Positions 17,870-29,750 are shown, numbered from the stretch's first letter. The stretch is DNA of 64,000 nt from Leptolyngbyaceae cyanobacterium C42_A2020_001 (GCA_015272515.1 JACYLN010000111.1:62001-126000); one strand, 5' to 3'. Made by a program: numbers and translations. The notes: a model not told the origin generated them from the letters alone.

Positions 17870-18658
17870 ATGGAGTCGCTTATTGCCATCGCTACCCTAG
17901 CAATCATTGGCTACATGGTCGGTTCCGTCAAAGTCATTAACCAGGGTTACGAAGGACTCGTTGAACGGCTCGGACGCTATCAACGCTCCCTCAAGCCAGG
18001 GCTAAATTTTGTGGTGCCGATGCTAGATACCGTATTGGTAGAAACCACCCGTGAGCAACTGCTGGATATTGAGCCGCAGTCTGCCATTACGCGAGATAAC
18101 GTCACCATCACGGTTAACGCCGTTCTTTACTGGAAGATTTTAGATGTGCAAAAGGCGTACTACGCCATTGAAAATCTCGAAGATGCGCTGAAGAGTTTGG
18201 TGCTCACCACACTGCGATCGGAAATTGGGCAAATGGATCTGCGGGAAACGGTTTCATCTCGCAACAAAATTAACCAGGCATTGCTAAAAGAGTTGGATCA
18301 CGCAACTGAGCCTTGGGGCGTTAAGGTAATCCGCGTGGAAGTACAAGAGATTAAGCTCTCCGCAACAATGGAAAGATCCCTTGAAACAGAGCGGGCAGCC
18401 GAAAGTGAACGCCGGGCGCAAATTTCTAAAACAGAAGGAATGGTGGAATCCATTCGACGACTTTCTAAAGCACTGAAGGAAGACAAAGATAATACTGCTC
18501 CAATTCTGCGTTATTTGTTAGCTCAACAGTATGTCGAATCAAACTTTGAGCTTGGGAAAAGTGAGAATTCCAAAATTTTGTTCATGAATCCCCAAAACTT
18601 GACCGAGGCAATTAGTGAAATGATTGGGAACGATCAGAATGAGGGAGGAGGACGGTAG
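17870..18658 (+). CDS. SPFH/band 7 (stomatin-like) membrane protein
   Basis: A 262-residue protein with one N-terminal membrane anchor (residues about 4-22) and a full SPFH domain: KVINQGYEGLVERLGRYQRS, LKPGLNFVVPMLDTV, then ITVNAVLYWKILDVQKAYYA and SEIGQMDLRETVSSRNKINQ. The coiled-coil region with ERAAESERRAQISKTEGM follows but is short, so the protein is smaller than typical members. SPFH proteins form membrane microdomains and often scaffold proteases. The ATG start is clear; the C-terminus is polar and ends just before a repeat. No NfeD-type protease gene is adjacent. Confidence 0.9.
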   Translation: MESLIAIATLAIIGYMVGSVKVINQGYEGLVERLGRYQRSLKPGLNFVVPMLDTVLVETTREQLLDIEPQSAITRDNVTITVNAVLYWKILDVQKAYYAIENLEDALKSLVLTTLRSEIGQMDLRETVSSRNKINQALLKELDHATEPWGVKVIRVEVQEIKLSATMERSLETERAAESERRAQISKTEGMVESIRRLSKALKEDKDNTAPILRYLLAQQYVESNFELGKSENSKILFMNPQNLTEAISEMIGNDQNEGGGR

Positions 18659-18787
18659 GGCAATAGGGAGGAGGAGTAGAAGTGTGAATGGGTAGGTGGA
18701 TGGGTAGGCGGGTGGATGGGTAGGTGGATAAAATTTCACTCACTCCTGCACTCCTCCACCCCTCCATTCCCCCACTCACTCACCCAC
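18659..18787. repeat. purine-arm/pyrimidine-arm imperfect palindrome
   Basis: A GGGTAGGTGGATGGGTAGGC-type purine arm is followed by a CACTCCTGCACTCCTCCACC-type pyrimidine arm. It fills the gap between the convergent SPFH and folP genes and could fold into a long imperfect hairpin. Confidence 0.6.
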
Positions 18788-19651
18788 TCATCCACTCCTT
18801 TCTTCTCTCCAGATTGCATCCGCAACTCGGCATACGTCGTACAGTTCGCGCACATCGTGAATGCGGAGGATATCGCTATGAGCAGCGATCGCCGCACAGC
18901 AGGCAGCCGCCGTTCCCCAAACGCGCTTCTGAGGGTCAGGCTGATCCAGAATGTGCCCAATGAAACTTTTGCGAGAGGGACCAACCAGAATCGGACAGCC
19001 CAAAACTTGAAAATCAGGCAAGCGACGCAGAATTTCCAGGTTTTGATCGTAAGTTTTGGCGAAGCCAATGCCAGGATCGATCGCGATCTTATGCCGAGCC
19101 ACTCCAGCCGCGATCGCAGCATCAATCCGTTGCTTCAAGAACTCTAATAATTCTCCAATCAAATCTTCATAATCGGTCAATTGCTGCATGGTTTCGGGTG
19201 TACCGCGAATATGCATCAGGATAATTGGGACATCTAACGCAGCAACCGTGGTGAGCATCTCCGGATCATAGGTTGCGCCAGAGATATCGTTAATTAGGTC
19301 GGCACCGGCAGCGATCGCGGCTTGAGCAACCGCAGAACGAGTTGTATCTACCGAAATGGGAATATCCATTTCCTGACGAATTACTTGAATAATGGGAACA
19401 ACACGCTCAAGCTCCGCACCGAGGGAAATCGTTTCTGCCTTTGGACGAGTCGATTGCCCACCAATATCGAGCATATCAACTCCTGATTCGAGCAAATAGC
19501 GAGCTTGTGCCAGAGCTGTTTCCAGGGTGTTGAACTGTCCCCCGTCACTAAAACTGTCTGGGGTGACGTTCAAAATTCCCATCAGGTAAGTGCGCTGCCC
19601 CCAGGCAAAGGTGCGATCGCGAATTGTCCACGGAGACAAAATCGGTGTCAT
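18788..19651 (-). CDS. folP: dihydropteroate synthase
   Basis: Condenses p-aminobenzoate with dihydropterin pyrophosphate in folate synthesis. The motifs of the family are intact: LMGILNVTPDSFSDGG (pterin/diphosphate binding), LDIGGQSTRP, ISVDTTRSAVAQAAIAAGAD, LINDISG, and GPSRKSFIG near the C-terminus. Length is 288 residues, normal. The start at ATG 19651 (MTPILSPWT) has AAGGAG just upstream; a much longer frame exists but adds a non-homologous extension. It is divergent from the hybrid kinase gene. Confidence 0.97.
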   Translation of the reverse strand: MTPILSPWTIRDRTFAWGQRTYLMGILNVTPDSFSDGGQFNTLETALAQARYLLESGVDMLDIGGQSTRPKAETISLGAELERVVPIIQVIRQEMDIPISVDTTRSAVAQAAIAAGADLINDISGATYDPEMLTTVAALDVPIILMHIRGTPETMQQLTDYEDLIGELLEFLKQRIDAAIAAGVARHKIAIDPGIGFAKTYDQNLEILRRLPDFQVLGCPILVGPSRKSFIGHILDQPDPQKRVWGTAAACCAAIAAHSDILRIHDVRELYDVCRVADAIWREERSG

Positions 19652-19819
19652 CCTGCTCCTTAATCGAGAATTTAGAAAAATTTTGGGAACAATAATTTTA
19701 AACCATTGCTCCAACCCACGTTGAAGCCACCCGCTAGACACATTCAAGCACCACCAATTACTCAGAAAACGCTGTCTCAGAATCTGATTCAAATTCCCCA
19801 CCCTCATCGAGCGATACCT

Positions 19820-22800
19820 ATGCCAAATTTGCTGAAACGGCTTCCAACCCAGGGAATTTTAGTTAGCTTGTTTCTTCTATTTACAGTGCCATTTGGGGTT
19901 GTGGTTAACCGCTTAGTTGCTGAGATTGATGCCAGTATCGAGTTTGCAGCAAAAGAGCAAAAAGGGTTGGAGTATAACCAGGGGCTACGTCAGTTTTTGG
20001 CTGAACTGATGCAGCAGCAACAGCTTAGTCAGGAATATTTAAATGGACGTACCGAGTTAGCAACGCCTTTACAAAATCAGCAAGCTGCCGTTAATCGCGC
20101 AATTCGAGCTGTAGACCAGATTGATTCTCGGCTAGGCGCTGTGTTGCAAGTCAGCGATCGCTGGAAACAAATCAAAGTCAACTGGCAGCAAATTGCACTG
20201 AATCAGCGGGTGCAGTCGGCTGAAACCAACCGCGAATTGCATATCAGTTTGATGAGTGACATTTTGATGCTAATCGCCCAAGTGGGAGATACCTCGAATC
20301 TGATTCTCGACCCAGATTTGGACTCTTACTACCTGATGGATGGAGTAGTTGTTCAACTGCCAAAGATGCTGAAGCACTCGGCGCAGGTTCGGAATGTGGG
20401 ACAGGCTTTTGTAAGCGTGAATAGAAGGTTGACGCGAGAGCAAGAAATCCAACTCATTGGGTTGTACAACGCAATTAAACTACCGTTGACGAACTTGCAG
20501 CGTGGCATGGACGTGGCAACAAACGATAATCCCTCGCTTGCTCCCATCCTTGAACCTCCCGTTTTAGAATCAACGATTGCTACGAATGCCTTGCTGGAAT
20601 TGACTCAGAGAGCGAGTTCCACAGCAGCTCAAATTTTCGATAGGGAGTTTTATCAAGTCGGTAACGAGGCGATCGCCAAACAGCTTCAACTTTATGACGC
20701 GATCGCTCCGACTCTGCATCAACTACTGCAACACCGCATTCAAAAATTTGAAAATCGCAAGCAGCAAGTTCAAGTCTTTAGTCTGCTCGTGTTTCTGGTG
20801 CTCGTAGCCACGTTGATTGGGTTTTCTCGGAACTTTGGGCAACGTCGTCGCGCCGAGCAGCAGCTTAGTTTGCAATATGCAGTTGGTCGCCTACTGGCAG
20901 AAACCACCCAGTCTGAAGCAGCAATCCGCGAGATTCTGAAATTGCTGGGTCAGGGGTTGGGGTGGCATTGGGGAGAATTTTGGGCCCCGGATCCAACTAT
21001 CAGAGCGATCGCTCTGGTAAGCCATTGGGAGGCTTCCCCGCATCATTTGGAAGCATTTGTTGCGGCAACTAAACGCCTGACCTTTCAACCCGGAAAAGGC
21101 TTGATTGGAAAATGTTGGAGCCAGCGCAAAACCCTGTGGATACCGAATCTGTCACAGGATACGGATTTTTTACGGACTCAATCCGCTATTCAGTCAGGGT
21201 TACGAAGCGCGATCTCGCTCCCCATTCATTGCAACGGCGAAATGCTGGGAGTGATGGCATTCTTCAACCGTCAGCTTCAAAGTCCTGATCCAGACCTGAT
21301 GAGAATGTTAAACACCATCGGGGGGCAGATTGGACAATTCATCCAGCGTCAACAGGCAGAATCGAGGCTCCGGGAGCAAGAAGGACTACTGCGAATGGCG
21401 CTTGAATCGGCTCGCATGGGAGCCTGGGATTGGGATATCCTCACAGGTGAGGAGAACTGGTCAAAAGAAGTTGCCGCAATCTTTGGCGTGGATGCAGAAT
21501 CCGAGCAGTCTACCCAAAAATATGAGGACTTTCTAAAACGAGTCCACCCGGAAGACAAAGAATGTTTGCGGCAAGCAGAAGCTGACACTCTGGAGCGAGG
21601 TAAAGAGTACAACGTTGAATATCGGATTGTGCGAGAAGATGGCACCCTTCGCTGGGTAAACAGTCGCGGCAATGTGCTGCGGGATGCTAGCGATCGCCCC
21701 AGGCTGCTAACTGGCATCACCATGGATATCACTGCCCGCAAGCAAACCGAAGCCGCGCTTCAAGAAGCAGAAGAAAAATACCGCAGCATCTTTGAAAACG
21801 CTGCCGATGGCATTTTTCAAACCACACCCGATGGAGAATATATCAGCGCGAATCCGGCTCTGGCAGAAATTTATGGCTATGATTCACCCGCCGCCTTGAT
21901 GATGGCACTGTCTAACCAGATTGAGCAGCGTTTGTATGTCGATCCGCATCGACGTGTGGAATTCATGCAACTCATCAGCCAATACGACACGGTGATTGAT
22001 TTTGAGTCGCAAGTTTATCGTCAGGATGGCAGCATCATTTGGATTTCCGAAAATGCTCGCGCCGTGAGAGATGAAGCCGGGAATTTACTGCATTACGAAG
22101 GCACTGTTAAAGATATCAGCGATCGCAAACACGCCGCCGATGAACTTTTCAAAGCGAAGGAAACGGCTGAAGCAGCCAACCGCGCCAAAAGCCAATTCCT
22201 CGCCAATATGAGCCATGAACTGCGAACTCCACTCAACGCCATCATCGGCTACAGCGAAATGCTGCAAGACGATGCCAGAGACTTTGGCTATGAAGACCTC
22301 ACCCCCGACCTGGAAAAAATTCGTAGTGCTGGTAAACATCTCCTCGGCTTAATCAACGACATCCTCGACATCTCCAAAATCGAGGCAGGCAAGATGGAAC
22401 TGTACCTGGAAACCTTCGACATCAACCAACTGGTTAAAGAAGTCCAGGCTACGGTTCAACCCTTGATTGCCCAAAACGAGAACACCTTCATCGTGCACTG
22501 CTCTCCAGACATTGGCAATCTGCACGCTGACCTGACCAAAGTTCGGCAAGCCCTGCTCAATCTTCTCAGCAACGCCAGCAAGTTTACGCAAAACGGCACG
22601 ATTACGTTGACGGTGGACAAGCAGGAGATAGGAGATGAGGCAGGTGGGGGAGACATTCAAAATTCAAAATTTGGTTCGGGCTGCGGTGACATTAGTCGAA
22701 CCGCTGACTCACCGGAAGCCAAAATTCCCTTCGGTTCGACTCAGGGAGAACAAAATTCTCCAACTCCTCCCTCGTCAATCTCTAATCTTCAATCTCCGGT

Positions 22801-23938
22801 CCCCGATCCCCGATCCCCGATTCCCTCATCCTTCATCACGTTCGCCGTCTCCGACACAGGCATCGGCATGACCACAGAGCAAATCAGTCGGTTATTTCAG
22901 CCGTTTACGCAGGCAGATGGGTCTACTACTCGTAAGTACGGCGGCACAGGGTTAGGATTGGCGATTACGCAACGTTTCTGTCAAATGATGGGCGGCGAGA
23001 TTACGGTGAAGAGCGTTGCTGGAGAAGGTTCAGTTTTTACAATTTGTTTGCCTGTTGAGGTGAAGGATTTAGCCAACGATGAGATTTCGGTTGAACCCTC
23101 TCCATTAAATCGCGGCAGTTCTGCGATCGCAGATCTCAACCAGTCAACGAAACCACCCGCAACGATTCTAGTCATTGACGATGACGCAATCACGCGGGAT
23201 TTAATGGTGCGCCACCTCAGCAAGGAAGGCTTTCAGGTGGAAACCGCTGCCAATGGGCAAGAAGGCTTGCACCTTGCCAGAAAGCTACACCCAGATGTCA
23301 TCACGTTGGATGTAACGATGAAAATGGGCGGATGGTCTGTATTAACAGAGCTAAAAGCCGATTTGGAGTTAGCCGAGATCCCGGTGGTGGTATTAACCCT
23401 TGTCGATAATCAAGATCTGGGATTTTCGTTAGGGGCAGCCGACTACTTAACCAAACCCATCGACTACAAGCATCTCACGCGGATACTAGACAAGTACCGA
23501 CCAACTCTCAACGGCGATCGCCCCCTCTCTGGACACGCCCTCATTGTGGAGGATGACTTGAGCACTCGCCTCATGTTTCAACGCATCCTGAGTAAGGAAG
23601 GCTGGACGGTTGCACTTGCAGAAAATGGGCGAACCGCTTTGCATTGCTTGAACGAGCAGAAACCCGATTTAATTTTGTTGGATTTGATGATGCCAGAAAT
23701 GGACGGATTTCAATTCATTTCCGAACTCCGGACTCGCCCAACCTACCGCTCAATTCCAGTGGTTGTGGTCACAGCGATGGATCTCACGGCTGCCGACCAG
23801 CAACAACTCAATGGCTGCGTTGAACAGGTGTTGCAAAAAGGCGCTTACAGCCGAGAAGATCTGGTGCGAGAAGTACGTGATGTGGTTTGTGCTCGGACCT
23901 ACTTATCTTGCCGATCGGGAGAAACACCCCATGTCTAA
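19820..23938 (+). CDS. hybrid sensor histidine kinase (TM-GAF-PAS-PAS-HisKA-HATPase-REC-REC)
   Basis: A 1372-residue membrane kinase. Order: membrane helix about 10-30, a helical sensor region about 31-317, a second membrane helix about 318-337, GAF (about 350-510), two PAS/PAC domains (about 515-770), HisKA with the phospho-acceptor H799 in [16 protein letters not shown], HATPase_c with DTGIGM and GGTGLGL, and two receiver domains (DVITLDVTM and [13 protein letters not shown]). A segment of about 73 residues at 933-1005 is a repeat-derived insert between the N box and G1 box. ATG 19820 is preferred over an upstream TTG. It heads a signalling operon with the receiver and Amt-kinase genes. The input signal is unknown. 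Confidence 0.95.
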   Translation: MPNLLKRLPTQGILVSLFLLFTVPFGVVVNRLVAEIDASIEFAAKEQKGLEYNQGLRQFLAELMQQQQLSQEYLNGRTELATPLQNQQAAVNRAIRAVDQIDSRLGAVLQVSDRWKQIKVNWQQIALNQRVQSAETNRELHISLMSDILMLIAQVGDTSNLILDPDLDSYYLMDGVVVQLPKMLKHSAQVRNVGQAFVSVNRRLTREQEIQLIGLYNAIKLPLTNLQRGMDVATNDNPSLAPILEPPVLESTIATNALLELTQRASSTAAQIFDREFYQVGNEAIAKQLQLYDAIAPTLHQLLQHRIQKFENRKQQVQVFSLLVFLVLVATLIGFSRNFGQRRRAEQQLSLQYAVGRLLAETTQSEAAIREILKLLGQGLGWHWGEFWAPDPTIRAIALVSHWEASPHHLEAFVAATKRLTFQPGKGLIGKCWSQRKTLWIPNLSQDTDFLRTQSAIQSGLRSAISLPIHCNGEMLGVMAFFNRQLQSPDPDLMRMLNTIGGQIGQFIQRQQAESRLREQEGLLRMALESARMGAWDWDILTGEENWSKEVAAIFGVDAESEQSTQKYEDFLKRVHPEDKECLRQAEADTLERGKEYNVEYRIVREDGTLRWVNSRGNVLRDASDRPRLLTGITMDITARKQTEAALQEAEEKYRSIFENAADGIFQTTPDGEYISANPALAEIYGYDSPAALMMALSNQIEQRLYVDPHRRVEFMQLISQYDTVIDFESQVYRQDGSIIWISENARAVRDEAGNLLHYEGTVKDISDRKHAADELFKAKETAEAANRAKSQFLANMSHELRTPLNAIIGYSEMLQDDARDFGYEDLTPDLEKIRSAGKHLLGLINDILDISKIEAGKMELYLETFDINQLVKEVQATVQPLIAQNENTFIVHCSPDIGNLHADLTKVRQALLNLLSNASKFTQNGTITLTVDKQEIGDEAGGGDIQNSKFGSGCGDISRTADSPEAKIPFGSTQGEQNSPTPPSSISNLQSPVPDPRSPIPSSFITFAVSDTGIGMTTEQISRLFQPFTQADGSTTRKYGGTGLGLAITQRFCQMMGGEITVKSVAGEGSVFTICLPVEVKDLANDEISVEPSPLNRGSSAIADLNQSTKPPATILVIDDDAITRDLMVRHLSKEGFQVETAANGQEGLHLARKLHPDVITLDVTMKMGGWSVLTELKADLELAEIPVVVLTLVDNQDLGFSLGAADYLTKPIDYKHLTRILDKYRPTLNGDRPLSGHALIVEDDLSTRLMFQRILSKEGWTVALAENGRTALHCLNEQKPDLILLDLMMPEMDGFQFISELRTRPTYRSIPVVVVTAMDLTAADQQQLNGCVEQVLQKGAYSREDLVREVRDVVCARTYLSCRSGETPHV
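22619..22836 (+). repeat. in-frame coding repeat, copy A (inside a histidine kinase)
   Basis: This is a composite element. A purine-rich lead is followed by CAAAATT-type direct repeats, the conserved core GAACCGCTGACTCACCGGAA with GCCAAAATTC, and a pyrimidine-rich tail. It is read in frame as [20 protein letters not shown] with PEAKI. It adds about 73 residues inside the ATP-binding domain. Confidence 0.8.
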
Positions 23939-24308
23939 AATTTTGTTGGTCGAAGACAACGAGATGAATCGAGATATGTTGTCTCGGCGGTTGGTACGCA
24001 AAGGTTTTCAAATCCTGATTGCGGTGGACGGTGCCCAGGGCATAGCAACGGCGATCGCCGAACGTCCGGATCTGATCTTGATGGATATGAGTCTTCCTGA
24101 AATGGATGGTTGGGAAGCCACACGGCAACTAAAAGCCACGCCAGAAACTCAAGCAATTCCGATCATTGCCCTCACTGCCCACGCCATGGCCGGCGATCGC
24201 GAAAAGTGTTTAGACGCTGGCTGCGACGATTACGATACCAAGCCCATTGAGTTTCCCCGATTGTTAACCAAAATTCAGAGGCTTTTGGGCAGTGAGGTAT
24301 CGGCATGA
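23931..24308 (+). CDS. single-domain response regulator (CheY/DivK-like)
   Basis: A 125-residue receiver domain with nothing attached. It has the acidic pocket in [12 protein letters not shown], the phospho-acceptor Asp in [15 protein letters not shown], Thr in [11 protein letters not shown], and Lys in [10 protein letters not shown]. The start is ATG 23931 ([10 protein letters not shown]), which overlaps the end of the kinase gene by eight bases and shows that the two are translationally coupled; the next gene's ATG overlaps its stop by four bases. It is probably the soluble partner or phosphate shuttle of the flanking hybrid kinases. Confidence 0.95.
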   Translation: MSKILLVEDNEMNRDMLSRRLVRKGFQILIAVDGAQGIATAIAERPDLILMDMSLPEMDGWEATRQLKATPETQAIPIIALTAHAMAGDREKCLDAGCDDYDTKPIEFPRLLTKIQRLLGSEVSA

Positions 24309-27300
24309 ACATGGAAAAATCAACAATAGACATTTTATGGGTCATTGCCAGCGCCAGTCTGGTTTTTTTAATGCAGGCTGGATTCCTCTGTCTAGAATCG
24401 GGTTTAACCCGCAACAAAAATAACATCAACGTTGCCATCAAAAATCTGACTGATTTTGGTGTTTCAACATTGCTATTTTGGGCGATCGGCTTTGGGCTGA
24501 TGTTTGGCGCTTCTGCTCACGGCTGGTTAGGCATCACCCATTTTCTACCCGATTTCAGCCAAAACCAATCCAGCGTCTGGATCATCACGTTTTTCCTGTT
24601 CCAGGTAATGTTTTGCGGCACCTCCGTCACGATTGTTTCTGGGGCAGTAGCAGAACGAATGCGATTCAGCAGTTACTTACTGATCTCTGCCATCATTTCT
24701 GGCGTAATTTATCCCGTGTTTGGGCACTGGGCATGGGCAGGCACCGAAGCAGGAAAACTTGTCGGCTGGCTAGGAAAACAGGGTTTTGTAGATTTTGCTG
24801 GCTCAACGGTGGTTCACAGTGTAGGCGGATGGGTATCGTTGGCTACTCTTGTGATCATTGGGCCCCGCATGGGGCGATTTCGTAAACAACACATTCAGGG
24901 AATCCCTGGCTCCAACTATCCCCTAGCCATGTTGGGAACGCTGTTGCTGTGGTTTGGCTGGTTCGGCTTTAATGGCGGCAGCACCCTGGCAATCAACGCC
25001 CAGGTGCCTTCAGTGTTGGTGAATACAACCCTGGCAGGCGCGAGTGGGTTGCTGATGGCTGTTTTAGTAAGTTGGGTATTGCAGCAGCGAGCCGATGTCG
25101 ATTGGCTAATGTATGGAACGCTGGCAGGGCTAGTTTCAATTACGGCGAATTGCCACGTTGTTTCAACTGCTGCCGCGATCGCAATTGGGGCGATTGGAGC
25201 GGTGCTAACCATCTTTTCAACCTTTCTACTGATACGTTTGCGGATTGATGATGCGGTGGGTGCTATTCCCGTGCACTTAGTGGCAGGAGTTTGGGGAACG
25301 TTAGCAGTGGCGCTTTTTGGAAAGCCAGAGTTGTTAGGCACTGGCTTAGACTTCACCGCCCAACTACGAGTTCAAGTATGGGGAATTGTCTCCTGTGGGG
25401 TTTGGACCTTTGGCGTGTCTTATTTGGTGTTTAAGCAAATCGACTGCTGGTTTCCATTGCGAGTCACGGTAAAGCACGAAGCGATTGGGCTAAACGTTTC
25501 TGAGCATGGGGCAACCAACGACTTGCTTGACCTGTTTCAAGTCATGGATAAGCAATCCAAAACGGGAGACTTAAGCTTACGAGCACCCGTAGAACCCTTT
25601 ACCGAAGTTGGGCAAATCGCTGATCGCTACAATCATGCGATCGCCGCGTTAGAAACTGTTGTTACCAGAACAAATGCGATCGTCAAAACTGCCCGTGATG
25701 GCATCATCACTTTTTTGCAAGACGGGCGTATTGACAGCCTTAATCCCAGTGCAGAAACCATTTTTGGTTACTCCGCCCCTGACCTTCAGGGACAACTCAT
25801 CACTACGCTATTAGATCACCCTGCAAGCAGTCAGCCCACTCCAGGCACAGACATCGTCTCCCAATCCCTGCTCAACCTGATCAAACCTGATACCTACTGC
25901 GAAGTCATCGGTCGCCGTGCCGATGGGTCTACCTTTCCATTAGAAGTCATGGTGACAAAATCCACAGCCGGAGAAACCACCTTCTACACAGGCACCTTTC
26001 GAGACATCACCACCCGCAAACTCGAAGCCCAAGAACTACAAATCGCCAAAGACAAAGCAGAACAGGCAAATCACACCAAAAGCCAGTTTCTTGCCAACAT
26101 GAGTCACGAACTGCGAACTCCACTCAACGCCATCATCGGCTACAGCGAAATGCTTCAGGAAGATGCCGAAGACTCTGGGCAGGAACACTTCGTCCCAGAC
26201 TTGCAAAAGATTCATGGGGCAGGCAAACACTTATTAGGACTAATTAACGACGTGCTAGACCTCTCCAAAATTGAGGCAGGCAAGATGGAGCTTTATCTGG
26301 AAACGTTCAACGTCTCCAGTATGGTGCAAGATGTCGTCAATACTATCCAACCGCTGGTTCACAAACATCACAATTCGCTTGTCGTCAATTGTCCCAGCGA
26401 CATCGGTACGATGCACTCTGACCTGACCAAACTCCGGCAAAATTTGTTTAATCTTCTTAGCAACGCCAGCAAGTTTACTCAGAATGGGACGATTACGTTG
26501 ACGGTAGAGCGGCAGGAGACAGGAGATGAAGCAGGTAGGGGAGAAATTCAAAATTCAAAGTTCAAAATTCAAAATTCAGAAGTTGGTTCGGACTTCGGCA
26601 AGATCAGTCGAACCGCTGACTCACCGGAAGCCAAAATTCAACATTCTCTAACTTCTCAATCTTCAATCTCCCATCCCCCCTCCCCGCTCCCCTATTCCTC
26701 CATCACTTTCACCGTCTCCGATACGGGCATTGGGATGACCGCAGAGCAGTTGGGCAGGTTATTTCAACCCTTTGTGCAGGCGGACACTTCCACAACTCGA
26801 AAATACGGCGGAACAGGCTTGGGATTAACGATTACTCAACGGTTTTGCCAGATGATGGGTGGGGATATTTGGGTGCAGAGCGAGCCAGGGCGGGGTTCTA
26901 CGTTTGTGATGCGCTTACCAGAGAAGGTCCAGAAGGGAGAACCAATCAAGCCTGCTGCAATCGCCTCCGTCCGTCACACCAAACCTATCCCTCCCCATAC
27001 CAAAACCCTACTGGCGATCGACGATGACCCCACCATGCATGATTTGCTCCAGCGCTATTTGGGCAAAGAAGCATTTTGCATCATCAATGCTACCAGCGGT
27101 GAAGAAGGGCTACAGTTAGCGAGAGAACTCCGTCCTAGCATTATTACGTTAGATGTGATGATGCCCAGCATGGATGGCTGGGCAGTACTTTCCAGGCTGA
27201 AATCAGATCCAGAGCTGGCGAGTATCCCGGTTATCTTGCTAACGATGGTGGATGACAAAACTATGGGGTACACCCTGGGTGCGGCTGATTACCTAACAAA

Positions 27301-27736
27301 ACCGATCAACCGCGATCGCCTCCTATCTGTGCTGCATCGTCACCGTTGCCCCCATCCGCCCTGCCCCATTCTGTTGGTGGAAGACGATCCTTCCGCGCGC
27401 GAATTGATGCGAATTCTGTTAGAGAAAGACGGGTGGGCAGTCATTGAAGCAGAAAACGGCAGAGTTGCACTAAACACGCTAGAGAAAACACTTCCAGAGC
27501 TAATCTTGCTGGATTTGATGATGCCAGAGGTCGATGGCTTTTCAGTTTTAGCTGAACTTCAGCAGCGACCTGAATGGCAATCGATTCCGGTAATCATCTT
27601 GACGGCAAAAGACATCACCAGTGACGAACACGCCCGTTTACAGGGTCGGGTAGAGCAGATTTTCCAGAAAAGCGGCTTTGACCGCGAAGAATTACTAAGT
27701 AAAGTTCGTTATTTGGTCTCCCGCTGGAATCTTTGA
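24305..27736 (+). CDS. ammonium transporter-sensor histidine kinase fusion (Amt-PAS-HisKA-HATPase-REC-REC)
   Basis: A protein of 1143 residues. Residues about 1-390 are a complete Amt/Rh-type ammonium channel with some eleven membrane helices; the first pore histidine is in [13 protein letters not shown] with the ammonium-site Asp, and the second is in [13 protein letters not shown]. Then come a HAMP-like linker ([20 protein letters not shown]), a PAS domain (about 455-575), HisKA (H601 in [13 protein letters not shown]), HATPase_c, and two receivers with [11 protein letters not shown] and [12 protein letters not shown] repeat-derived insert of about 62 residues lies at 735-797. Such fusions are known as ammonium sensors. 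It is coupled to the receiver gene by an ATGA overlap. Confidence 0.95.
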   Translation: MNMEKSTIDILWVIASASLVFLMQAGFLCLESGLTRNKNNINVAIKNLTDFGVSTLLFWAIGFGLMFGASAHGWLGITHFLPDFSQNQSSVWIITFFLFQVMFCGTSVTIVSGAVAERMRFSSYLLISAIISGVIYPVFGHWAWAGTEAGKLVGWLGKQGFVDFAGSTVVHSVGGWVSLATLVIIGPRMGRFRKQHIQGIPGSNYPLAMLGTLLLWFGWFGFNGGSTLAINAQVPSVLVNTTLAGASGLLMAVLVSWVLQQRADVDWLMYGTLAGLVSITANCHVVSTAAAIAIGAIGAVLTIFSTFLLIRLRIDDAVGAIPVHLVAGVWGTLAVALFGKPELLGTGLDFTAQLRVQVWGIVSCGVWTFGVSYLVFKQIDCWFPLRVTVKHEAIGLNVSEHGATNDLLDLFQVMDKQSKTGDLSLRAPVEPFTEVGQIADRYNHAIAALETVVTRTNAIVKTARDGIITFLQDGRIDSLNPSAETIFGYSAPDLQGQLITTLLDHPASSQPTPGTDIVSQSLLNLIKPDTYCEVIGRRADGSTFPLEVMVTKSTAGETTFYTGTFRDITTRKLEAQELQIAKDKAEQANHTKSQFLANMSHELRTPLNAIIGYSEMLQEDAEDSGQEHFVPDLQKIHGAGKHLLGLINDVLDLSKIEAGKMELYLETFNVSSMVQDVVNTIQPLVHKHHNSLVVNCPSDIGTMHSDLTKLRQNLFNLLSNASKFTQNGTITLTVERQETGDEAGRGEIQNSKFKIQNSEVGSDFGKISRTADSPEAKIQHSLTSQSSISHPPSPLPYSSITFTVSDTGIGMTAEQLGRLFQPFVQADTSTTRKYGGTGLGLTITQRFCQMMGGDIWVQSEPGRGSTFVMRLPEKVQKGEPIKPAAIASVRHTKPIPPHTKTLLAIDDDPTMHDLLQRYLGKEAFCIINATSGEEGLQLARELRPSIITLDVMMPSMDGWAVLSRLKSDPELASIPVILLTMVDDKTMGYTLGAADYLTKPINRDRLLSVLHRHRCPHPPCPILLVEDDPSARELMRILLEKDGWAVIEAENGRVALNTLEKTLPELILLDLMMPEVDGFSVLAELQQRPEWQSIPVIILTAKDITSDEHARLQGRVEQIFQKSGFDREELLSKVRYLVSRWNL
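26510..26697 (+). repeat. in-frame coding repeat, copy B (inside the Amt kinase)
   Basis: It has the same composite build as copy A: four CAAAATTC-type units, the core GAACCGCTGACTCACCGGAA with GCCAAAATTC, and a CT-rich tail. It is read in the same frame as [20 protein letters not shown] and sits at the same place in the HATPase domain as copy A. Confidence 0.8.
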
Positions 27737-27964
27737 AAAGCAGTGCTCAACCTGAAGCATGTCATTTTATTGATAAACAATGCAGACCATTCAACTTTCT
27801 ACAATTCTTTTAAATCAGGCATTTTTGCCGTTAGAAAGGTTAGGGTGAGTCGTTAGGATGTCTAGAGCGGCTTTAGTTTGAACAGCAAATGCAACTAACT
27901 CCGCTTTGGAAACTTTCCTTTATTAAGCAAATCTCCCGATTTTGGCTAAACGTTGAGGTCATGC

Positions 27965-29020
27965 ATGAACCCTGAACTTGGCTCGTTGCTGGTAGTTGAT
28001 GATGTAGAGGCAAACCGAGATTTGCTCACACGTCGGCTACAACGGCAGGGGTATGAGGTAGCAGTGGCAATCAATGGGCGAGCTGCATTGGAAATGATTA
28101 AACAACAGCCATTTGACCTGGTTCTGTGCGACATCATGATGCCGGAGATGGATGGGTATCAGGTGTTGGAGCATCTCAAGGCAGATCCGGGGTTACGGCA
28201 CATTCCAGTCATCATGATTTCGGCGCTGGATGATATGGAAAGTGTGGTGCGCTGCATTGAATTAGGCGCGGAAGATTACTTGTTTAAACCTTTCAATCCA
28301 ACCTTGCTAAAAGCACGAATTGGCGCGTGTTTGGAGAAGAAACGCCTGCGCGATCAAGAGCAGGCATATCTCAAACAGATTCAGATAGAACAGGAGAAAT
28401 CAGAGCGGTTGTTGCTCAGTATTTTGCCGAAACCCGTTGCCGAGCAGCTTAAGCAAGACCAACAGACGATCGCCGAGAGTTTTACCGCTGCTACGGTCTT
28501 ATTTGCCGATATTGTAGACTTCACCAAACTTGCCAGTGCGCGATCGCCAATTGAAACCGTGAGCTTATTGAACGAAATTTTTTCGACCTTTGATCATCTC
28601 GCAGAAAAACACGAGTTGGAAAAGATCAAGACCATTGGCGATGCCTACATGGTAGTAGGCGGAATTCCTACCCCGCGTGCTGATCATGCTGAAGCAGGGG
28701 CAGATATGGCACTGGATATGCAAGACGCGATCGCCAAATTTAATCAGCAAACGGGCGAATCCATTGCCATGCGAATTGGTATTAGCACAGGCCCCGTAGT
28801 GGCGGGAGTGATTGGCACCAAAAAGTTTATATATGACCTCTGGGGCGACACTGTCAATACCGCTAGCCGAATGGAATCACAAGGCATTTCTGGTCATATT
28901 CAAGTCACTGAATCAACCTATGCCTGTTTGAAGCAAACTTTTCAGTTTGAGCCACGCGGCGCGATCGACATTAAAGGCAAAGGCGAAATGGTGACCTACT
29001 TATTGAAAGGGCGATTGTAA
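27965..29020 (+). CDS. receiver-domain adenylate cyclase (class III)
   Basis: A soluble protein of 351 residues: a receiver domain (about 8-122, phospho-acceptor in LVLCDIMMPEMDGY, Lys in EDYLFKPFNP), a coiled linker, and a class III cyclase domain (about 175-350). The metal-binding Asp residues are in LFADIVDFTKLAS, the purine-specificity pair is Lys (EKIKTIGDAYM) and Asp (YDLWGDTVNTASRM), which points to ATP and not GTP, and the Asn/Arg of the transition state are present. ATG 27965 is chosen over a TTG because GAGG lies seven bases upstream. It follows the Amt kinase by about 230 bp and may be its output, linking nitrogen status to cAMP. Confidence 0.95.
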   Translation: MNPELGSLLVVDDVEANRDLLTRRLQRQGYEVAVAINGRAALEMIKQQPFDLVLCDIMMPEMDGYQVLEHLKADPGLRHIPVIMISALDDMESVVRCIELGAEDYLFKPFNPTLLKARIGACLEKKRLRDQEQAYLKQIQIEQEKSERLLLSILPKPVAEQLKQDQQTIAESFTAATVLFADIVDFTKLASARSPIETVSLLNEIFSTFDHLAEKHELEKIKTIGDAYMVVGGIPTPRADHAEAGADMALDMQDAIAKFNQQTGESIAMRIGISTGPVVAGVIGTKKFIYDLWGDTVNTASRMESQGISGHIQVTESTYACLKQTFQFEPRGAIDIKGKGEMVTYLLKGRL

Positions 29021-29021
29021 G

Positions 29022-29750
29022 CTACGCCTGATAGTTCACAATCCGCGCAAAGCTAGCAGGCTGCAAACTGGCACCACCCACTAGTGCCCCATCAATCTCA
29101 GGCTGCGCCATAATTTCATCAATGTTATCTGGCTTCACGGAGCCACCATACTGAATCGGCACGCCAGAATTACTGAGTTGACTGCGAATTAGCCCAATCA
29201 CCCGGTTCGCTTCCTTAGAGTCGCAGGTATCCCCAGTTCCAATCGCCCAAATTGGTTCGTAAGCAATGACTAAATTGGATTGGTCAACGCCTGCTAACCC
29301 CTCCTTCAACTGCCCAACGATTAAGGATTCCGTTTCACCCAGATCCCGTTGTTCTTTGGTTTCACCCACACACAGAATGGGGATCAGCCCTGCCTTCTGA
29401 GCTGCCTTAATTCGCAGATTTGCAGTCTCATCGGTTTCGCCAAAATACTGACGGCGCTCGCTGTGCCCAATGACTACGTACCGCACACCAATTTCTGTGA
29501 GCATCGGTGCTGAAATTTCTCCCGTATAGGCTCCAGCCGTCTCCCAATGAACATTTTGGGCACCCAAACGAATCGCGCTGCCATGCAGAATCTTAGACAT
29601 CAGTCCTAGATCGGTAAAGGGGACGCACAGCACCACCTCCCGGTCATCGGGGGTATCTTCCAGATGGGGTAAAAACCCTTCTAAAAACTCAGAGGCTTCA
29701 GCCTGAGTTTTGTACATTTTCCAGTTGCCAGCAAGAACCTTCTTTCGCAC
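29022..29750 (-). CDS. tpiA: triosephosphate isomerase
   Basis: Interconverts dihydroxyacetone phosphate and glyceraldehyde 3-phosphate in glycolysis and the Calvin cycle. Active-site residues are present: Lys in LAGNWKMYK, His in [14 protein letters not shown], Glu in [11 protein letters not shown], and the phosphate loop in [10 protein letters not shown] and ALVGGASL. The length of 242 is normal. The start codon is GTG at 29750, which reads [10 protein letters not shown] as the family expects. It converges on the cyclase gene, with one base between stops. Confidence 0.97.
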   Translation of the reverse strand: MRKKVLAGNWKMYKTQAEASEFLEGFLPHLEDTPDDREVVLCVPFTDLGLMSKILHGSAIRLGAQNVHWETAGAYTGEISAPMLTEIGVRYVVIGHSERRQYFGETDETANLRIKAAQKAGLIPILCVGETKEQRDLGETESLIVGQLKEGLAGVDQSNLVIAYEPIWAIGTGDTCDSKEANRVIGLIRSQLSNSGVPIQYGGSVKPDNIDEIMAQPEIDGALVGGASLQPASFARIVNYQA

